This document shows, one piece after another, positions 1 through 12,944 of a stretch of 64,000 bases of DNA. Made by a program: the position numbers and the translations under genes. The stretch comes from Argopecten irradians (lineage: Eukaryota; Mollusca; Bivalvia; Pectinida; Pectinidae). The notes beneath the pieces were generated by a model. The model was not told the origin of the DNA. It saw only the letters and a list, made by a program, of their open reading frames with translations, and ran no database searches. Every line of letters starts with the position of its first letter. Within the stretch, counting starts at the first letter, position 1. The stretch covers positions 15,385,544 to 15,449,543 of the forward strand of contig NC_091144.1 of NCBI RefSeq assembly GCF_041381155.1, in the 5' to 3' direction.

Positions 1-3000
1 TATTTTGCTTATACTATGCATAGGGAATAAACGAAACTGTGACTTGTCCTACCTAGATATTCTGTCAACTTTACATTCATGTTTCCTACTTATAAATCGC
101 CAATAATCAAATTTATTTAAGAACTTATAATACACCAGGAAACTGTTTACGAATAATAGTTTGCTGTTGGTAAACATTTTTGCTGCGTCAAGCCAAGTAT
201 GAAAAATTTGCTAAAAAGTTATTGACTATTTTTCAGTCTTTAGTGAAATTCGAGATGGCGGCCATCTTGATGACGTCATAACCGGAAGTTCATCCCAGCA
301 TATACAATGTTACCTCTCGATTTCGTTATCAGTGGGTCATAAGGCTTCAGAAAAACATTGGTTCGTTAAGTTGTGGGGGGGAGGTGCACGTGGACCCCCC
401 TAGATCCCGGCCTAATACCTATTCCTCGAAATGCTGCATTCTAAAACCAGAAAACTAATCTAAGTGTAAAGACACGAAGAAAAGTGAAGAGTTTAAAAAA
501 TTTGGGACTTACTCTCAGATATTGCGAAGACCAAGACTACATCTGTATATCACTGCTGTTCTACCTTCTGTGTTGAATTTTTAGGCGTATCTTTAAAGCA
601 CATTCCTGCATGTCATCGACTATGTTAACACATGACAACCAAAACAAAGGAAACTGCAATACATAGTATGCAAAAATAACCTTCGGAAGTGTTAACATAC
701 TTATTTTCAATAAGATACAAAAAACAAAAGACTAATAAATAAGATATTAGAATATTATTGACGCGGTACTATGGGTTTCCCTGAGGTTGGGCACACGTGA
801 TGGAACACCATTAAATGTCAGCTTAAACTCTAAACCAATCTGACATTTATAGGGCCAAGTATAACACATCCTCGGCCCTGGTTTTTTTATATCTTTTATA
901 GTTTCGTCAATTAAAAATTGGCTCGGCATCAGGAAAGACGTCGATGTTTTTTGTACATTAGTTTATCATATCGAACTTAACGCCTCCCCTTATCTACCTA
1001 TTTTCACTTTTCTTTATCAGTGAACTTAATTTATCCTACAGCTATCGATCTGAAAAAAACCCATGATTTCCTCATCTTCCAGTTGCACGCAGTACATATG
1101 ACATTTGAGAAGAGTGCAATTTTTAATTGTATAAAGGAATACGCATCATTTCAGAAATTAGCAAAAAATTGTGTCCATAAATCCCTACATTAAGAGAAAA
1201 TCGTTCTTTAGTTTTAGATGCAAAAATAATCTTAGTCCCTAGACATGATATACCTACTGTAGATGACTTCCAGGATAGGGACCCTAGATTCGGCATCCTT
1301 ACAATTGTCCTCATGCAAGAAGTGTCTTGAAGACATATTTATACACTATACATTCAAGTCATTCACCCAATGCAGTGATCCAATTTCTGTGAATCAAACT
1401 ACTGTAAGTAACTTCTTTTTGGTCAGCTACCTCCCTTCATGACGTTCTTGAAGACTTTTAAAGTATTACAAGACTTAGAAGTACTCTTTGGTCAGCATTC
1501 ATGCAATCAATCAAAGCATTCTGCAATCTTTACAAATTTTTGGCATGGTAACATACTAAATATTTAATGATAGTCAGTACAAACGCCTTGGTCGAGGAAA
1601 ATTCACAAATAATATTCTAAACAATTCAATGTGGCAAATTTAAACTATTTATATATAATTCAAACTTTGTGTCCTCGGAATTTTTTTTAGAGGTCCCGAT
1701 GCCGATTTCTCGGACCAAACAGCGCTGAATGAAGATTACATTTTCTTCTTCTGTATCATAATTATGGTAAAAAAAAGATATTGATAAAATATTTGTATTT
1801 AATGTTTTTATTTTTGTCTAGGTCTATTGTCTCTTGTTTCGTCATTATATGCTAGGAGATGGCTTATATAATTTGTAATAACTTTTGCCGGATCCTTTTG
1901 TATTTTAGATTGACAATAATATATGTTCAAACTAACTATATAAACAAATGTTTACTTCGAGGAATCTGGGCCTGGTTAATAAAACATTCACAATGATTTG
2001 TTTTAAATGCTTAACTTTCATGTTCCCACTTTGTTTTGGAAGGCTTTTCAGGCATTACTGATATCCCCATTATAACCAACGAAATATCTTGAGTTTTAGA
2101 CCTAGTAATGATTGCCAAACAAAAACTAAAGTTTAGACATTTCAGTTCAAAAACGCTGATATGAAAACCAGACACATCAAAACACATTTGTACAGTTTGG
2201 TTCGTTACAAACTTTGGCCCGTAAAGCTCTCATGTCTACAGTCGTCCATTAAAACACATGAAGCGTTATTCCGTGCATGTCGCGTGCTTCAGAAGAAACT
2301 CCATGTTAAATTTGCTGAGAGTAAGAGTCGGTGGAGTGTGTTACAAAGTACATATATATATATATATATACAGACGTTTGATGTCTAAGGGACCTTGGTG
2401 GACCACGTAAGTACCTCACCTAGTGCTATTTAGGTATGGAATGTGGAAAATCAATCTTCTGATACATCTGGTCTTACTCTGGTATAAAGGAGATCAACAC
2501 ATCGCCATTGGAGAAGTATTATGCATCAAGCAAGGCGAGTTAGAAAAAAAAAACATATAAATGATGTTATTTCGCTGTTTCTCATAAAAATCATTTATAT
2601 TTTTATTATGGAGACATTTTTTGTGTTTCTCGTCTAAAATAGAAATAAATATCTCGTTTACAGAAATTTTGATTAATGTATAAAATACATGTGTTAGCTG
2701 TCTTAGTATGTATGAGAGAGACTACCTAATTTGTGACATACGGCGTGAGTGATTGGTTTATCATTTTCCCCCACACACGCAGCAGGCTAGAGAAAACAAA
2801 ACTCGCTTTATCACAGACGATGTCAGAAATATCCCAGTAGTTTGGTGTTAATAGTTTATTTCACATCAGAACACAGATCAATGCTGTGGTGAGATCTAAA
2901 GTATCATCGCAACACAGAGATAACCATTATGTATATATGAAGTTTATTTACTAATATCTTGATGAAAATACCGAATACCTAAACATTCTCATGTCATTTG

Positions 3001-4861
3001 TGAAGCTGCTCGAATAGTTCCGTTTATTTAGTTTTTTGTATGTTTTCTGTATTTATTTTATTTGATATTGCGATCAAATAACATCCTTATAAATTCGAGT
3101 GAACATCCTTATAAATTCGAGTTATTTGACATGTACACTTTGACATATAGATATATGTCTTTAGTATCTGTTATCAACCAGATTTTGTATAGTTGTATAA
3201 ACGTGATAATTGCAACTTGCGTCGAAATACGATATCAGTCTTTGTCAACATTTTCCAATGTTTGGATATTTCGAAAGTAGTGTGAATGGAGAAGAACACG
3301 AAGAAGAAGAAGAAGAAGGAGAAACAAAAAAGGCGGAAACTTCGATAAAGTGATGTCGATGCTTCTAGCAATGCAGTCTTCTCTCTCCTGTACAATACCG
3401 TTAACTTCACCAAGCTAGTCATTACGTCACAAAAAGGATAAATCAAACCACATGGGGCAATATATCACCAATACCTATCATTATAAAAACTACATGTTTT
3501 AAGTCGGTCTTTCTCACCTCAGGAGAAACCATTTTTAAAAACAGACGGCCATCATTTTGAGACATGCAGCTTCGTGTCACGTGCTATTACCAGGGCCCAT
3601 CTACAGAGTACAACAGTCGGTTCTAAAGTCGACTCCTTGAAGCAAACCTGTCAGAAAACGATCGATTTTTGAATGTTTTCTTCGCCATATCGCACTTTGT
3701 CCATTTCAATTGTCTTTAGAGAAGAACAATTTCCATCTCGTCTGCTTAATTAGGCTTCCAAACACAGTTAAGATGATATATCTCCCTAACTCCTGTCACT
3801 TCGAGGAGTGGAGCTCACGGCACTCAATCGTCGAAGAAGATGTCTACTATTAGGGCTGAGCGTGGTATCGAAGTTATGTAACTCTTAGTGACAAAGTATG
3901 GGGACCGTTTACATCACAACTGACTTTGATCTCCAAAGCATACGTTTCATACACTCATAAGAGAGAAACTCTTCAACGGGCATTATGTCAAGAACCTGAA
4001 GTGTTCAGGATTTCGTTTAACTAGCTTTTATTGTTTCGCGGCAAAGAAAGATTAATGTGTCTTAAGCCATCCATCACGACTGCACCCCTAATACCTGGTT
4101 ACAGACAGCAGGTGTGAAAAAAGCTATTTGTAGTGGTACGCCGAATCATTATAAAGACATGCAGAGAATTACTCGAATTGAGCGGCTGTTACAAAGTGGC
4201 ATTAGGAACGATGTAGGAGGCGCTAGATATTGAACATATGAGAATCGTTACTCGATATTGCTTGTCAGTAGCATGGTAAACAATACCATACATACCACCG
4301 GAAGAAATATATATATAGATGGTCGCGAAATATACATGGGTGTCGATTGCAGATTTAGTAGAGCACATGATCCTCCAGGAGACACAAAATGACGCCATGT
4401 TTCCGCTTTTCCAACGCTTCAACTTCCATTGTGCGTATTCAGTTCTGTGCGCTTTATGCCTTCTATTCGTGTTTGTTATCTACTTGAGAGAAACTTACTT
4501 TCGTGTGTGATGAGAAAAACAGATTATGAATTTAAAATGAAATGAAATCTCAGTGACGTTAAATAGGATTCAGTAATTTCTTTTTAAGATCTCTTTGTGT
4601 ATCACAATATGCCATGTTTGGATGGATGAGTTTTAATAATAATTTTTGAATAATATATTTTTTTTTCTAATACATTGTAAATATGATTCGAGTTTTGTAT
4701 TTTAGAATAGTAATAAACACTCGTGTACTGTTAAATCATTCATTTAACTTGGGCTAAATTTTGGTAAATATTCCATTTGTCATTGAGGATTAAATTAAAA
4801 ATTGATACGTACTACAACCCAGAACAGATAATAGTTTTGATAACGCCAAAACGTATTAGAG
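1..4861. other. No gene seen
   Basis: AT-rich sequence with short random frames only. At 243-290 a tggcggccatcttgatgacg stretch recalls the inner module of the 'aagaggccc' repeats. An (at)n tract lies near 2350 and a gaa tract near 3300. Nothing else is recognised. Confidence 0.5.
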
Positions 4862-5160
4862 ATATCACGTGCGCAGTGCATAGTCTTACAATGTAGACAT
4901 AGGTTTATTCTTACGAAAAAAAAACAATAAAAAGTGTGATTTAATTAGATTTTATTAATTAACAAACAATCATCTGAAATCGAACTTTAGACGCATTGTT
5001 TTATATCCTCTATAAAAATACATTAATTTATCTCTATGAACTTTATGAAGTTGACGGTCAAGCATTCATTGGCTGTAATATGGATGTAATGAACGTGATA
5101 ATTATATCGTCAGACAATCATCAGTACATTGTACTATATGACCCTACACTCGACTGTCTG
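4862..5160. repeat. 299-bp block duplicated at 7311-7611
   Basis: Begins atatcacgtgcgcagtgcat and ends ctacactcgactgtctg. It matches 7311-7611 at roughly 97% with one 2-bp and a few 1-bp length differences. No terminal inverted repeats or coding content are visible. Confidence 0.93.
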
Positions 5161-6049
5161 TTGTATCTCAGACATATACACCATCATTACAACTATAAGA
5201 CCCTATCTAGTCTGATATGTAATAACGATTCTGGGTGTTATTTACTGTAAGGACCTGCCAAAAACTAGGCCGACGTCTACATAAGACGACGCAGAATGTC
5301 GTAGCCAAGACAGAAATCAATGAGATAGTTTGTGTATCAGTTATAATAGAAAATTGCTCCGGGGAGGTAACGAGCTGGAAATATGATGTGAGATTACCAA
5401 TTTTCTTCCACAAGATTGAGACAGCCGAAATGTCTGATCTGGTATTGACATGTTGGCTGATAAACTCCAATGGAGAGACAACTAATCGAATGTGTGTATG
5501 ATAAGTTGTATTAATACATAACGCATAAAGACATGCATAGGGGGGAATCTAGAAAACACTGTTGGTGATTACACCATAATCTTACAGACGAATGGCTTAA
5601 CGTTTGTGTTTTACATCACATTAACAGGTACACGTAGCCTTACAGGCTCAATATACGTAACTATTCAGGGTTTTTTTTTGTAATCACAAAAATATACAAT
5701 GATCGAACATTGTACCAATGACCTGGAATAAACATGAATGACGTGTATTTTGACAATATTCCGTGCAGGTTAACATATAATAACGAACGGTCAAACATCG
5801 TCTAACCGTACCTGCCATTATAGTATCGAGGGCATTAACTTTACGGTAAAAAAGGTTTATAATTTTTAACCAGAGTTTTTTAACGGGCTCTACATATCAG
5901 TGACGTATATCTACCCTTAGAGAGAAATAATTGATACTATAATACATATAATAAACTGTTAATTAGAAATTCATGCCAGGTCCCTGTGTATAGGCCTAAA
6001 CATTTTCTACAGCCGCTAACATATTTGTTTCTGTTTTTCTCTTGCGATT
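5161..6049. other. No gene seen
   Basis: Overlapping open frames of 87-88 codons occur on both strands at 5207-5501, without a recognisable domain or splice context. 6436-6776 likewise holds nothing recognised. Confidence 0.4.
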
Positions 6050-6435
6050 GTTTGTTTGTTTGTTTGATTGATTAATTAACGTCCTATTAACAGCTACGGT
6101 CATGTAAGGACGGCCTTCCATGTATGCTGTGTGTTGCGTGTATGTTGTGCGAGGTGCTAGTTTTGGGAGACTGCGGTATATTCATGTAGTGTCTTATTGT
6201 ATAGTGGAACTGTTGCCCTTTTTATAGTGCTATATCACTGAAGTATGCCGCGGAAGACACCAAGCAAAACACCCCACCCGGTTACATTATACTGACAACG
6301 GCCGAACCAGTCGTCCCACTCCCTGTATGCTGAGCGCTAAGCAGGAGCAGAAACTTCCACTTTTATAGACTTTGGTCTGTCTCGGCCAGGGGACAGAACC
6401 ATGAGCCTACTGCGAAGTCGATAGGGTCACGACAA
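6050..6435 (-). mobile_element. Repeat R copy
   Basis: Read on the minus strand, this is a near full-length copy of repeat R: internal motifs aagtggaagtttctgctcct, tagcgctcagcata, cagtataatgtaaccgggtg, tagcactataaaaagggcaa and the tail ggacgttaattaat followed by (caaa)n. R has no ORF, no terminal inverted repeat and a simple AAAC-type tail, which suggests a non-autonomous retroposon. Its name is not known to me. Confidence 0.75.
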
Positions 6436-6776
6436 TTACCGAAGCATTTCTTATATAGGCCTATGGCCTATATCGATTGGGTCACGTGATATTTTCAAGA
6501 TATCGAGAGTTTTCCGTGAACTTCTTCGTATCGTTTCGGTTAGCATTTATTGTTAGCCTCATTAATTGTTTTTATTTTATTTTATATTTTTTTTCGAATC
6601 CTCACAGTTGGTCTCGGCAACATCTTACCTAGCTTTAGTCAACATTTTATGCAGACAGAACGTGAAATATATCTTGTTAATGTTTGTGATTACAAAAAAA
6701 AATTGAAAAATTACGTTTATTGTGCCTTTAATGTTTACGACAAATAGCTTGGGTATATATACTTGCAATCCGAATC

Positions 6777-7101
6777 TTAATCATCTTACACCGCCGACGA
6801 ATTGTATTTTTTCTATTACAAGAGCAGACGTATTAGTATTTTTCTTACTTTATATCATTACCACCATTGAAAAGATTGAACTTCTTATTATGATTCAAGA
6901 TAAAAATATAAAAAATAATTAATAGCGTCCCGAAAACATTCCATGGTACTATGCTCTTATTGTGTATGCACCAAAAGCAAGATAAATGATTGTATATGCA
7001 TTTTTGTTCTTGTTAGACATATACATACACACTATGATACATCAGCTATTGCTCAAATGATGAGTAGTGTTTGTACTTTGTCGGCGGTGTAGCATCTTTA
7101 A
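6777..7101. mobile_element. TTAA-flanked MITE, family M1, copy 1 (diverged)
   Basis: About 325 bp between two TTAA. The right end is tcggcggtgtagcatctttaa; the left end (ttaatcatcttacaccgccg) is its diverged inverse. The interior shares attaccaccattgaaaag and tgcaccaaaagcaa with the other M1 copies. Confidence 0.75.
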
Positions 7102-7189
7102 TACACCTTAAAGTCGATAAAATAGGTAGTTTCTACTCCTGCGTAGCGCTGGCACAAAAAAGTGTGACGACTGGTTTACCCGTTGTAAT

Positions 7190-9205
7190 GTGGCCTGGTG
7201 TGTGTCATGTGTTGTTCCTGTCTTGGTAATGTGACCGTGTGTGTGTCATGTGTTGTTCCTGTGTTTGTAATGTGGCCGGGTGTGTGTCATGTGTTGTTCC
7301 TGTCTTTGTAATATCGCGTGCGCAGTGCATAGTCTTACAATGTAGACATAGGTTTATTGTAACGAAAAAAACCCCATAAAAAGTGTGATTTAATTAGATT
7401 TTATTAATTAACAAACAATCATCTGAAATCGAACTTTAGACGCATTGTTTTATATCCTCTATAAAAATACATTAATTTATCTCTCTATGAACTTTATGAA
7501 GTTGACGGACAAGCATTCATTGGCTGTAATATGGATATAATGAACGTGATAATTATATCGTCAGACAATCATCAGTACATTGTACTATATGACCCTACAC
7601 TCGACTGTCTGTGTGCCATGTGTTGTTCCTGTCTTTGTAATGTGACCGGGTGTGTGTCATATGTTGTACCTGTCTTTGTAATGTGACCGGGTGGGTGACA
7701 TGTGTTGTTCCTGTCTTTGTAATGTGACCGGATGGGTGACATGTGTTGTTCCTGTCTTTGTAATGTGGCCGGGTGTGTGTCATGTGTTGTACCTGTCTTT
7801 GTAATGTGACCGGGTGGGTGACATGTGTTGTTCCTGTCTTTGTAATGTGACCGGGTGGGTGACATGTGTTGTTCCTGTCTTTGTAATGTGACCGGGTGTG
7901 TGTCATATGTTGTACCTGTCTTTGTAATGTGACCGGGTGGGTGACATGTGTTGTTCCTGTCTTTGTAATGTGACCGGGTGGGTGACATGTGTTGTTCCTG
8001 TCTTTGTAATGTGGCCGGGTGTGTGTCATGTGTTGTACCTGTCTTTGTAATGTGACCGGGTGTGTGTCATGTGTTGTTCCTGTCTTTGTAATGTGACCGG
8101 GTGTGTGTCATATGTTGTACCTGTCTTTGTAATGTGGCCGGGTGGGTGACATGTGTTGTTCCTGTCTTTGTAATGTGACCGTGTGTGTGTCATGTGTTGT
8201 TCCTGTCTTTGTAATGTGGCCTGGTGTGTGTCATGTGTTGTTCCTGTCTTTGTAATGTGGCCTGGTGGGTGACATGTGTTGTTCCTGTCTTTGTAATGTG
8301 GCCGGGTGTGTGTCATGTGTTGTTCCTGTCTTTGTAATGTGGCCGGGTGTGTGTCATATGTTGTTCCTGTCTTGGTAATGTGACCGTGTGTGTGTCATGT
8401 GTTGTTCCTGTCTTTGTAATGTGACCGTGTGTGTGCCATGTGTTGTTCCTGTCTTTGTAATGTGACCGGGTGTGTGTCATATGTTGTACCTGTCTTTGTA
8501 ATGTGGCCGGGTGGGTGACATGTGTTGTTCCTGTCTTTGTAATGTGGCCGGGTGTGTGTCATGTGTTGTTCCTGTCTTTGTAATGTGGCCGGGTGTGTGT
8601 CATGTGTTGTTCCTGTCTTTGTAATGTGGCCGGGTGTGTGTCATGTGTTGTTCCTGTCTTTGTAATGTGGCCGGATGGGTGGAATGAGTTGTTCCTGTCT
8701 TTGACGGCAAGTTTTAGTGTGGCCGGGTGTGTGTCATGTGTTGTTCCTGTCTTTGTAATGTGGCCGGGTGTGTGTCATGTGTTGTTCCTGTCTTTGTAAT
8801 GTGGCCGAATGGGTGGAATGAGTTGTTCCTGTCTTTGTAATGTGGCCGGGTGTGTGTCATGTGTTTTTCCTGTCTTTGTAAAGTGGCCGGGTGTGTGTCA
8901 TATGTTGTTCCTGTCTTTGTAATGTGGCCGAATGGGTGGAATGAGTTGTTCCTGTCTTTGTAATGTGACCGGGTGTGTGTCATATGTTGTACCTGTCTTT
9001 GTAATGTGGCCGGGTGGGTGACATGTGTTGTTCCTGTCTTTGTAATGTGGCCGGGTGTGTGTCATGTGTTGTTCCTGTCTTTGTAATGTGGCCGGGTGTG
9101 TGTCATGTGTTGTTCCTGTCTTTGTAATGTGGCCGGGTGTGTGTCATGTGTTGTTCCTGTCTTTGTAATGTGGCCGGATGGGTGGAATGAGTTGTTCCTG
9201 TCTTT
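7190..9205 (+). repeat. 41-bp minisatellite, about 42 units, interrupted once
   Basis: The unit is tgttgttcctgtctttgtaa followed by tgtggccgggtgtgtgtcat and g. Three units occupy 7190-7310 and about 39 occupy 7612-9205; a 301-bp foreign block (7311-7611) separates them. Units vary at few sites (gacc/ggcc, gggtgaca/tgtgtgtca, catatg/catgtg, ttcc/tacc), and from 7640 to 8050 they form 3-unit (123-bp) higher-order repeats. Because 123 is a multiple of three and stops are rare on the minus strand, long His/Thr-rich frames appear there; they are not genes. Confidence 0.97.
7311..7611. repeat. Copy of the 4862-5160 block inside the minisatellite
   Basis: Starts directly after a minisatellite ...gtctttgtaat and ends just before tgtgccatgtgttgttcc, where the array resumes. 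Same orientation as the 4862 copy. Confidence 0.93.
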
Positions 9206-9305
9206 GACGGCAAGTTTTAGTGCGATACCACTATAATAGGGCGAACATGCCATGATTAAAAACAGACACATTACTAATATACAGCAGCCTCCTAAGACAT
9301 ACTGC

Positions 9306-10494
9306 ACATTCCTTCAATGTCACTGGTTGTTATTCGGATTATACCCAAACCTAACTGATCTCCGCTGATTTTTTTAACTAATCCAAAAATTAGCCAACAA
9401 TGTCCGGTTTAGCAGCAACTAATGCATTATGTTTTAGAATCTCAACAAAAATAATGGCGCTAGCTTTCAGACATTATGAGTTTAAAATCATAGAAAATTC
9501 TCAATGGCTCTACAACTAAAACATATCTATTTTCGTATTGTGTAAGAAACCATGGAAAGAACCTGATTTGCGTCAGGAGACAATCACTTGCAGTTAGTAC
9601 ATGTAACATTAAAATACACAGAGAACTAAAAGTTACAATGTGTTTACAAGACACCCTTAGAATGTATTTGATGAATATGATTTAAGTTCACGACAACGCA
9701 TGCCTTAAGCATTGGTTAAATCCCTGCAGTCGAACATTATTATCACTTAATTCTAGTAGGGAACATTTTTGCTTATCCATATAAAAAATGTTTGTAAGCT
9801 CATTTGTGATTGGTTAAGTATAAAATAAAGATTGTGTCATGATCATATTGGGCCTGGCTTATACATCTATCCCATGTTTATGAAACGTTCCTAAACACAA
9901 ACTATCTTGGTTTACATTTACTCAAAATACCAGAACTGCTGTTCTAAGATTCATGCAAATCCGACAGGGCTTTCCAGACCAAAAGATATAAGACTTAAGT
10001 CAAGTTATAAAGTACACACAAACCTACGATTTATGGATGTTATCGGGTTTGTCGTCTCGTCATTGTTTCACAAATAGACAGGGAGATGGATGTATTCCAA
10101 ACGTAAGAGAATTTCACTTTTTCTCAAACTCTACATAAAACGCGTTTGCAATGTTCAAAAACGCTCTGGGTTTTTCAGTCATAGAACACGTATACAAATT
10201 TCGGGATTTTACGTTAGGCTTTGTCTTCAAACTGCGACATAACAAACGTATTCTTGTATAACTTCAACTATACAAAATGGCTACTGTTTGTCCCAGCTTA
10301 TCGGCAGAACCATTCCTCAACCAGGGCTATTTAGGGGCCGAGTTGATCCATAAGTTTGTTTTCTTTCTGCTTTGTGGTATTTACATGAGAAGGATCTAGG
10401 TGAAAGGTTTTGTCATTAATGAATGATAGTGTACTCCAGTAGTGACTGTAAAGATGACGTAGATGCTATGTCTTTACGTGGAGGTAAAATTAAA
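9306..10494. other. No gene seen
   Basis: Unremarkable AT-rich sequence between the minisatellite-bearing R copy and the SINE. 10,703-11,347 and 11,692-12,944 are the same in character. Confidence 0.4.
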
Positions 10495-10702
10495 CACACT
10501 AATACATATAACGGCGCCCCTAAAGGGGTGTCTCGACATCCTACCACAAGTCATCCATCTTTGGGCCGTGAGTTCGAATTCCATGTAGGGCAGCTGCCAG
10601 ATACTGACGTTGGTCGGTGGTGTTTCTACGAATACTTCGGCTACTCAACAAACCTGGCACGTTCTTACATGACCATGGCTGTTAATAGGACGTTAAACAA
10701 AA
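10495..10702 (+). mobile_element. tRNA-derived SINE
   Basis: Has a B-box-like gtgagttcgaattcc, a central stretch gggcagctgccagatactga then ggtcggtggtgtttct, and a 3' tail acatgaccatggctgttaat aggacgttaaac followed by aaaaag. The central stretch resembles the conserved domain of known molluscan and deuterostome SINEs. The tail is nearly identical to that of repeat R. The 120-codon frame over it is not a gene. Confidence 0.75.
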
Positions 10703-11347
10703 AGATCTTTGATTTTGATCAGGGTCAGGGTATAACAAAAATAGATACGGTATATAAATTGCTTTTGATAAAACATGAAGAATAAAATATTAACCAAGAC
10801 AAAATCCTATTCTGTAACAAATTGAATAACTTAATCATTCTTGACACAAATTCCTATAGTGTTTTTTGTTTATACAACATGTTGGATCATTTACTGCTTA
10901 GAAATCCACAAAAACGATGTTTCTATCCGATTTTGAAATTACTGAACTACATTAACCCCTCACTGCTAACCCCACAAGTCAAATTGAAATGTATTGGACC
11001 TATACCACGTTTAAAAGAACACATTTTTTGTTACGTTAGATTCGTTTTGAATTTACGACTCCTCTCGGAGACCGTCTTCTTGGTACACGTGCGATAGGCG
11101 TACGTTTAACCTCAAGCATGTGGAATTTATCCAGTACCCATATAGAACTGGCTTGGTGAAAGGGTGTACTTTTCTCAGATACATAAACTTTACATATGTT
11201 ATGTACTTTAGGAACGAGAACTTTATGGAAGTGACGAACAAAATGTTGACGTGCAGTTTACTATGTAGCATGTAAATGTACATGTAATAATCAAGTGATA
11301 ATTGCCTTAAAGCAACATTTTACCACCGCGTTGAAGAAATCACTAGT

Positions 11348-11691
11348 TTAAAGACGCTCCATCGCCGACAGAGCATAAATGATCTTCATCATTTGAACAA
11401 TAATTGGTGTTTAATCGTATATGTATATGTAAAATTAACACAAAAAATATATAAAATAATTTATTTTGCTTTTGGTGCATGCGTAATCAGTATTTCATTC
11501 CATATAGGATATAGTGACACGGAATGGAATTAATCATTTTTTATATAATTTAACTTAAAGTAAAATTAGAAGCTCAAAATTTCAATGGTGGTAATGGTGT
11601 AAAGTAAGTCACTTTTGTAAAAATACCTAATCGTTTGCTCCAGTTTTTAATAGTGAAAAAATACTATTTGTCAGCGGTGGAGCATCTTTAA
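11348..11691. mobile_element. TTAA-flanked MITE, family M1, copy 2
   Basis: 344 bp from TTAA to TTAA. Terminal inverted repeats are ttaaagacgctccatcgccg and the matching gcggtggagcatctttaa. Interior includes aattggtgtttaatcg and ttcaatggtggtaatggtgt. There is no coding capacity. Confidence 0.9.
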
Positions 11692-12944
11692 ATAAAGGAT
11701 ACTTAATGATTTAGAGTAGACAAGTCCGTGTTTTGGACCGCCAGCAGAATGTCTTCAAACTTCGGTTTGATGGCAAATAGTAGAAAATATGCAATAACTA
11801 TGTTGGGATTTTAGATAAAAGGAATCTAACCCGTAACAACTTTGATTATTTTGATTTTGTTTCTGCATGGATATTATTTTTTCGAAAGAATTTTCCCTAA
11901 CTGAATTCTAGAAACATACGTGTATTGTATTGTACATCTGACTAGATATTACTTATTCCTAAAGAGGATTTTCCTTCCTTAGCTATCTCTTTTCTATGCC
12001 ACTAATTTTGCCTCGTAGGGACGTTGTTTTTTATACTCTGGCTGAGACAACCTTAGTAGTTTAAGATGGTAGTTTCTGACTTTCTTCCTAAGCTTAGCGC
12101 TCAGCTGTTATGGGATGGAACGATTCTTTTCCCCACTATAATGATAACATACGAGTAACGTTATTTGGTGCCTTTGACAGTATGATTTAATGAGAAAACA
12201 CTATACAATAGGAAAGAATTCTTTACTCACTATATCTTGTAGTCTCCAAAGGCAAAATCAACACGCGCAGCTTGCCAAATACACATGAGCTGTCTTTTAA
12301 TGACCCTACCTGTTGACATGACATCTTGCAATATTCAGGAAAATAACTAAAACAAGTGACAGTGGTTGCTTATCCAATCAAGAGTAAACAGTTAAGACAA
12401 TAATAAATTGTTAATTTGTGAGTTTGTACGTTGTTTCCAGTTAGATGCCCACAGGTTGCAGTACATTTGACCTTTGTGGTTCCTGTGGAGAGGCGGATGT
12501 GATGGATTGGATCACCGCTTACCTCTGACACGGTCGGTCGTTACCCATAAGTCTTCCACCTAATACAATTCTCGCGCTGTAGCAGGATCAAACTAAATAG
12601 CTGTTAGTCTGAGTGATAGGACATGCACACTTTCTTGCACAGACGGCCAAGCTCTTTTACCAGGAAAAGTCCACCGAATACAATGCACTTTTGTACTTTA
12701 TAGCACTTTAAATTTTCTTATACGGGGCATGTTTGTGGAGGTCAAAGTTCGCGGTTCAAGTATTTTGTGAATTACATAGTACTAGTGTTATTTTAATATT
12801 ATAATATGTCAACAGATTTATAAAGATTTCGCTAGTGTCATTTTTTTGGTTCTCAGTTATAACGCAAATAAAGCGAAAATACAGCACCCCACTAAATTTT
12901 ACTTCTGTGCAGTATTAGATTGGTTGATTAATTCGTCCAACTTT

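Larger units (their letters stand above)
7108..9305 (+). mobile_element. Repeat R copy hosting the minisatellite
   Basis: The left flank of the array (7128-7195: gtagtttctactcctgcgta ... gtgtgacgactggtttaccc) matches the 5' half of repeat R as seen at 36,815-36,885. The right flank (9206-9305: gacggcaagttttagtgcga ... cagcagcctcctaag) matches its continuation (cggcggcatgcttcagtgat ... cgcagtctcccaaaa). The array thus lies inside one diverged R copy in the same orientation. Confidence 0.8.

Noticed and set aside
7190-9205. CRISPR-like array
   Set aside because: Units are contiguous without unique spacers, in a eukaryotic setting with introns.
7572-9307. Long His/Thr/Lys-rich frames on the minus strand (up to 144 codons)
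   Set aside because: They arise from the 41-bp minisatellite, whose period of 123 bp per three units repeats the same peptide in all frames. No start context, splice sites or non-repeat coding sequence.
10423-10785. 120-codon frame
   Set aside because: Covers the tRNA-derived SINE; the peptide is a read-through of SINE sequence.
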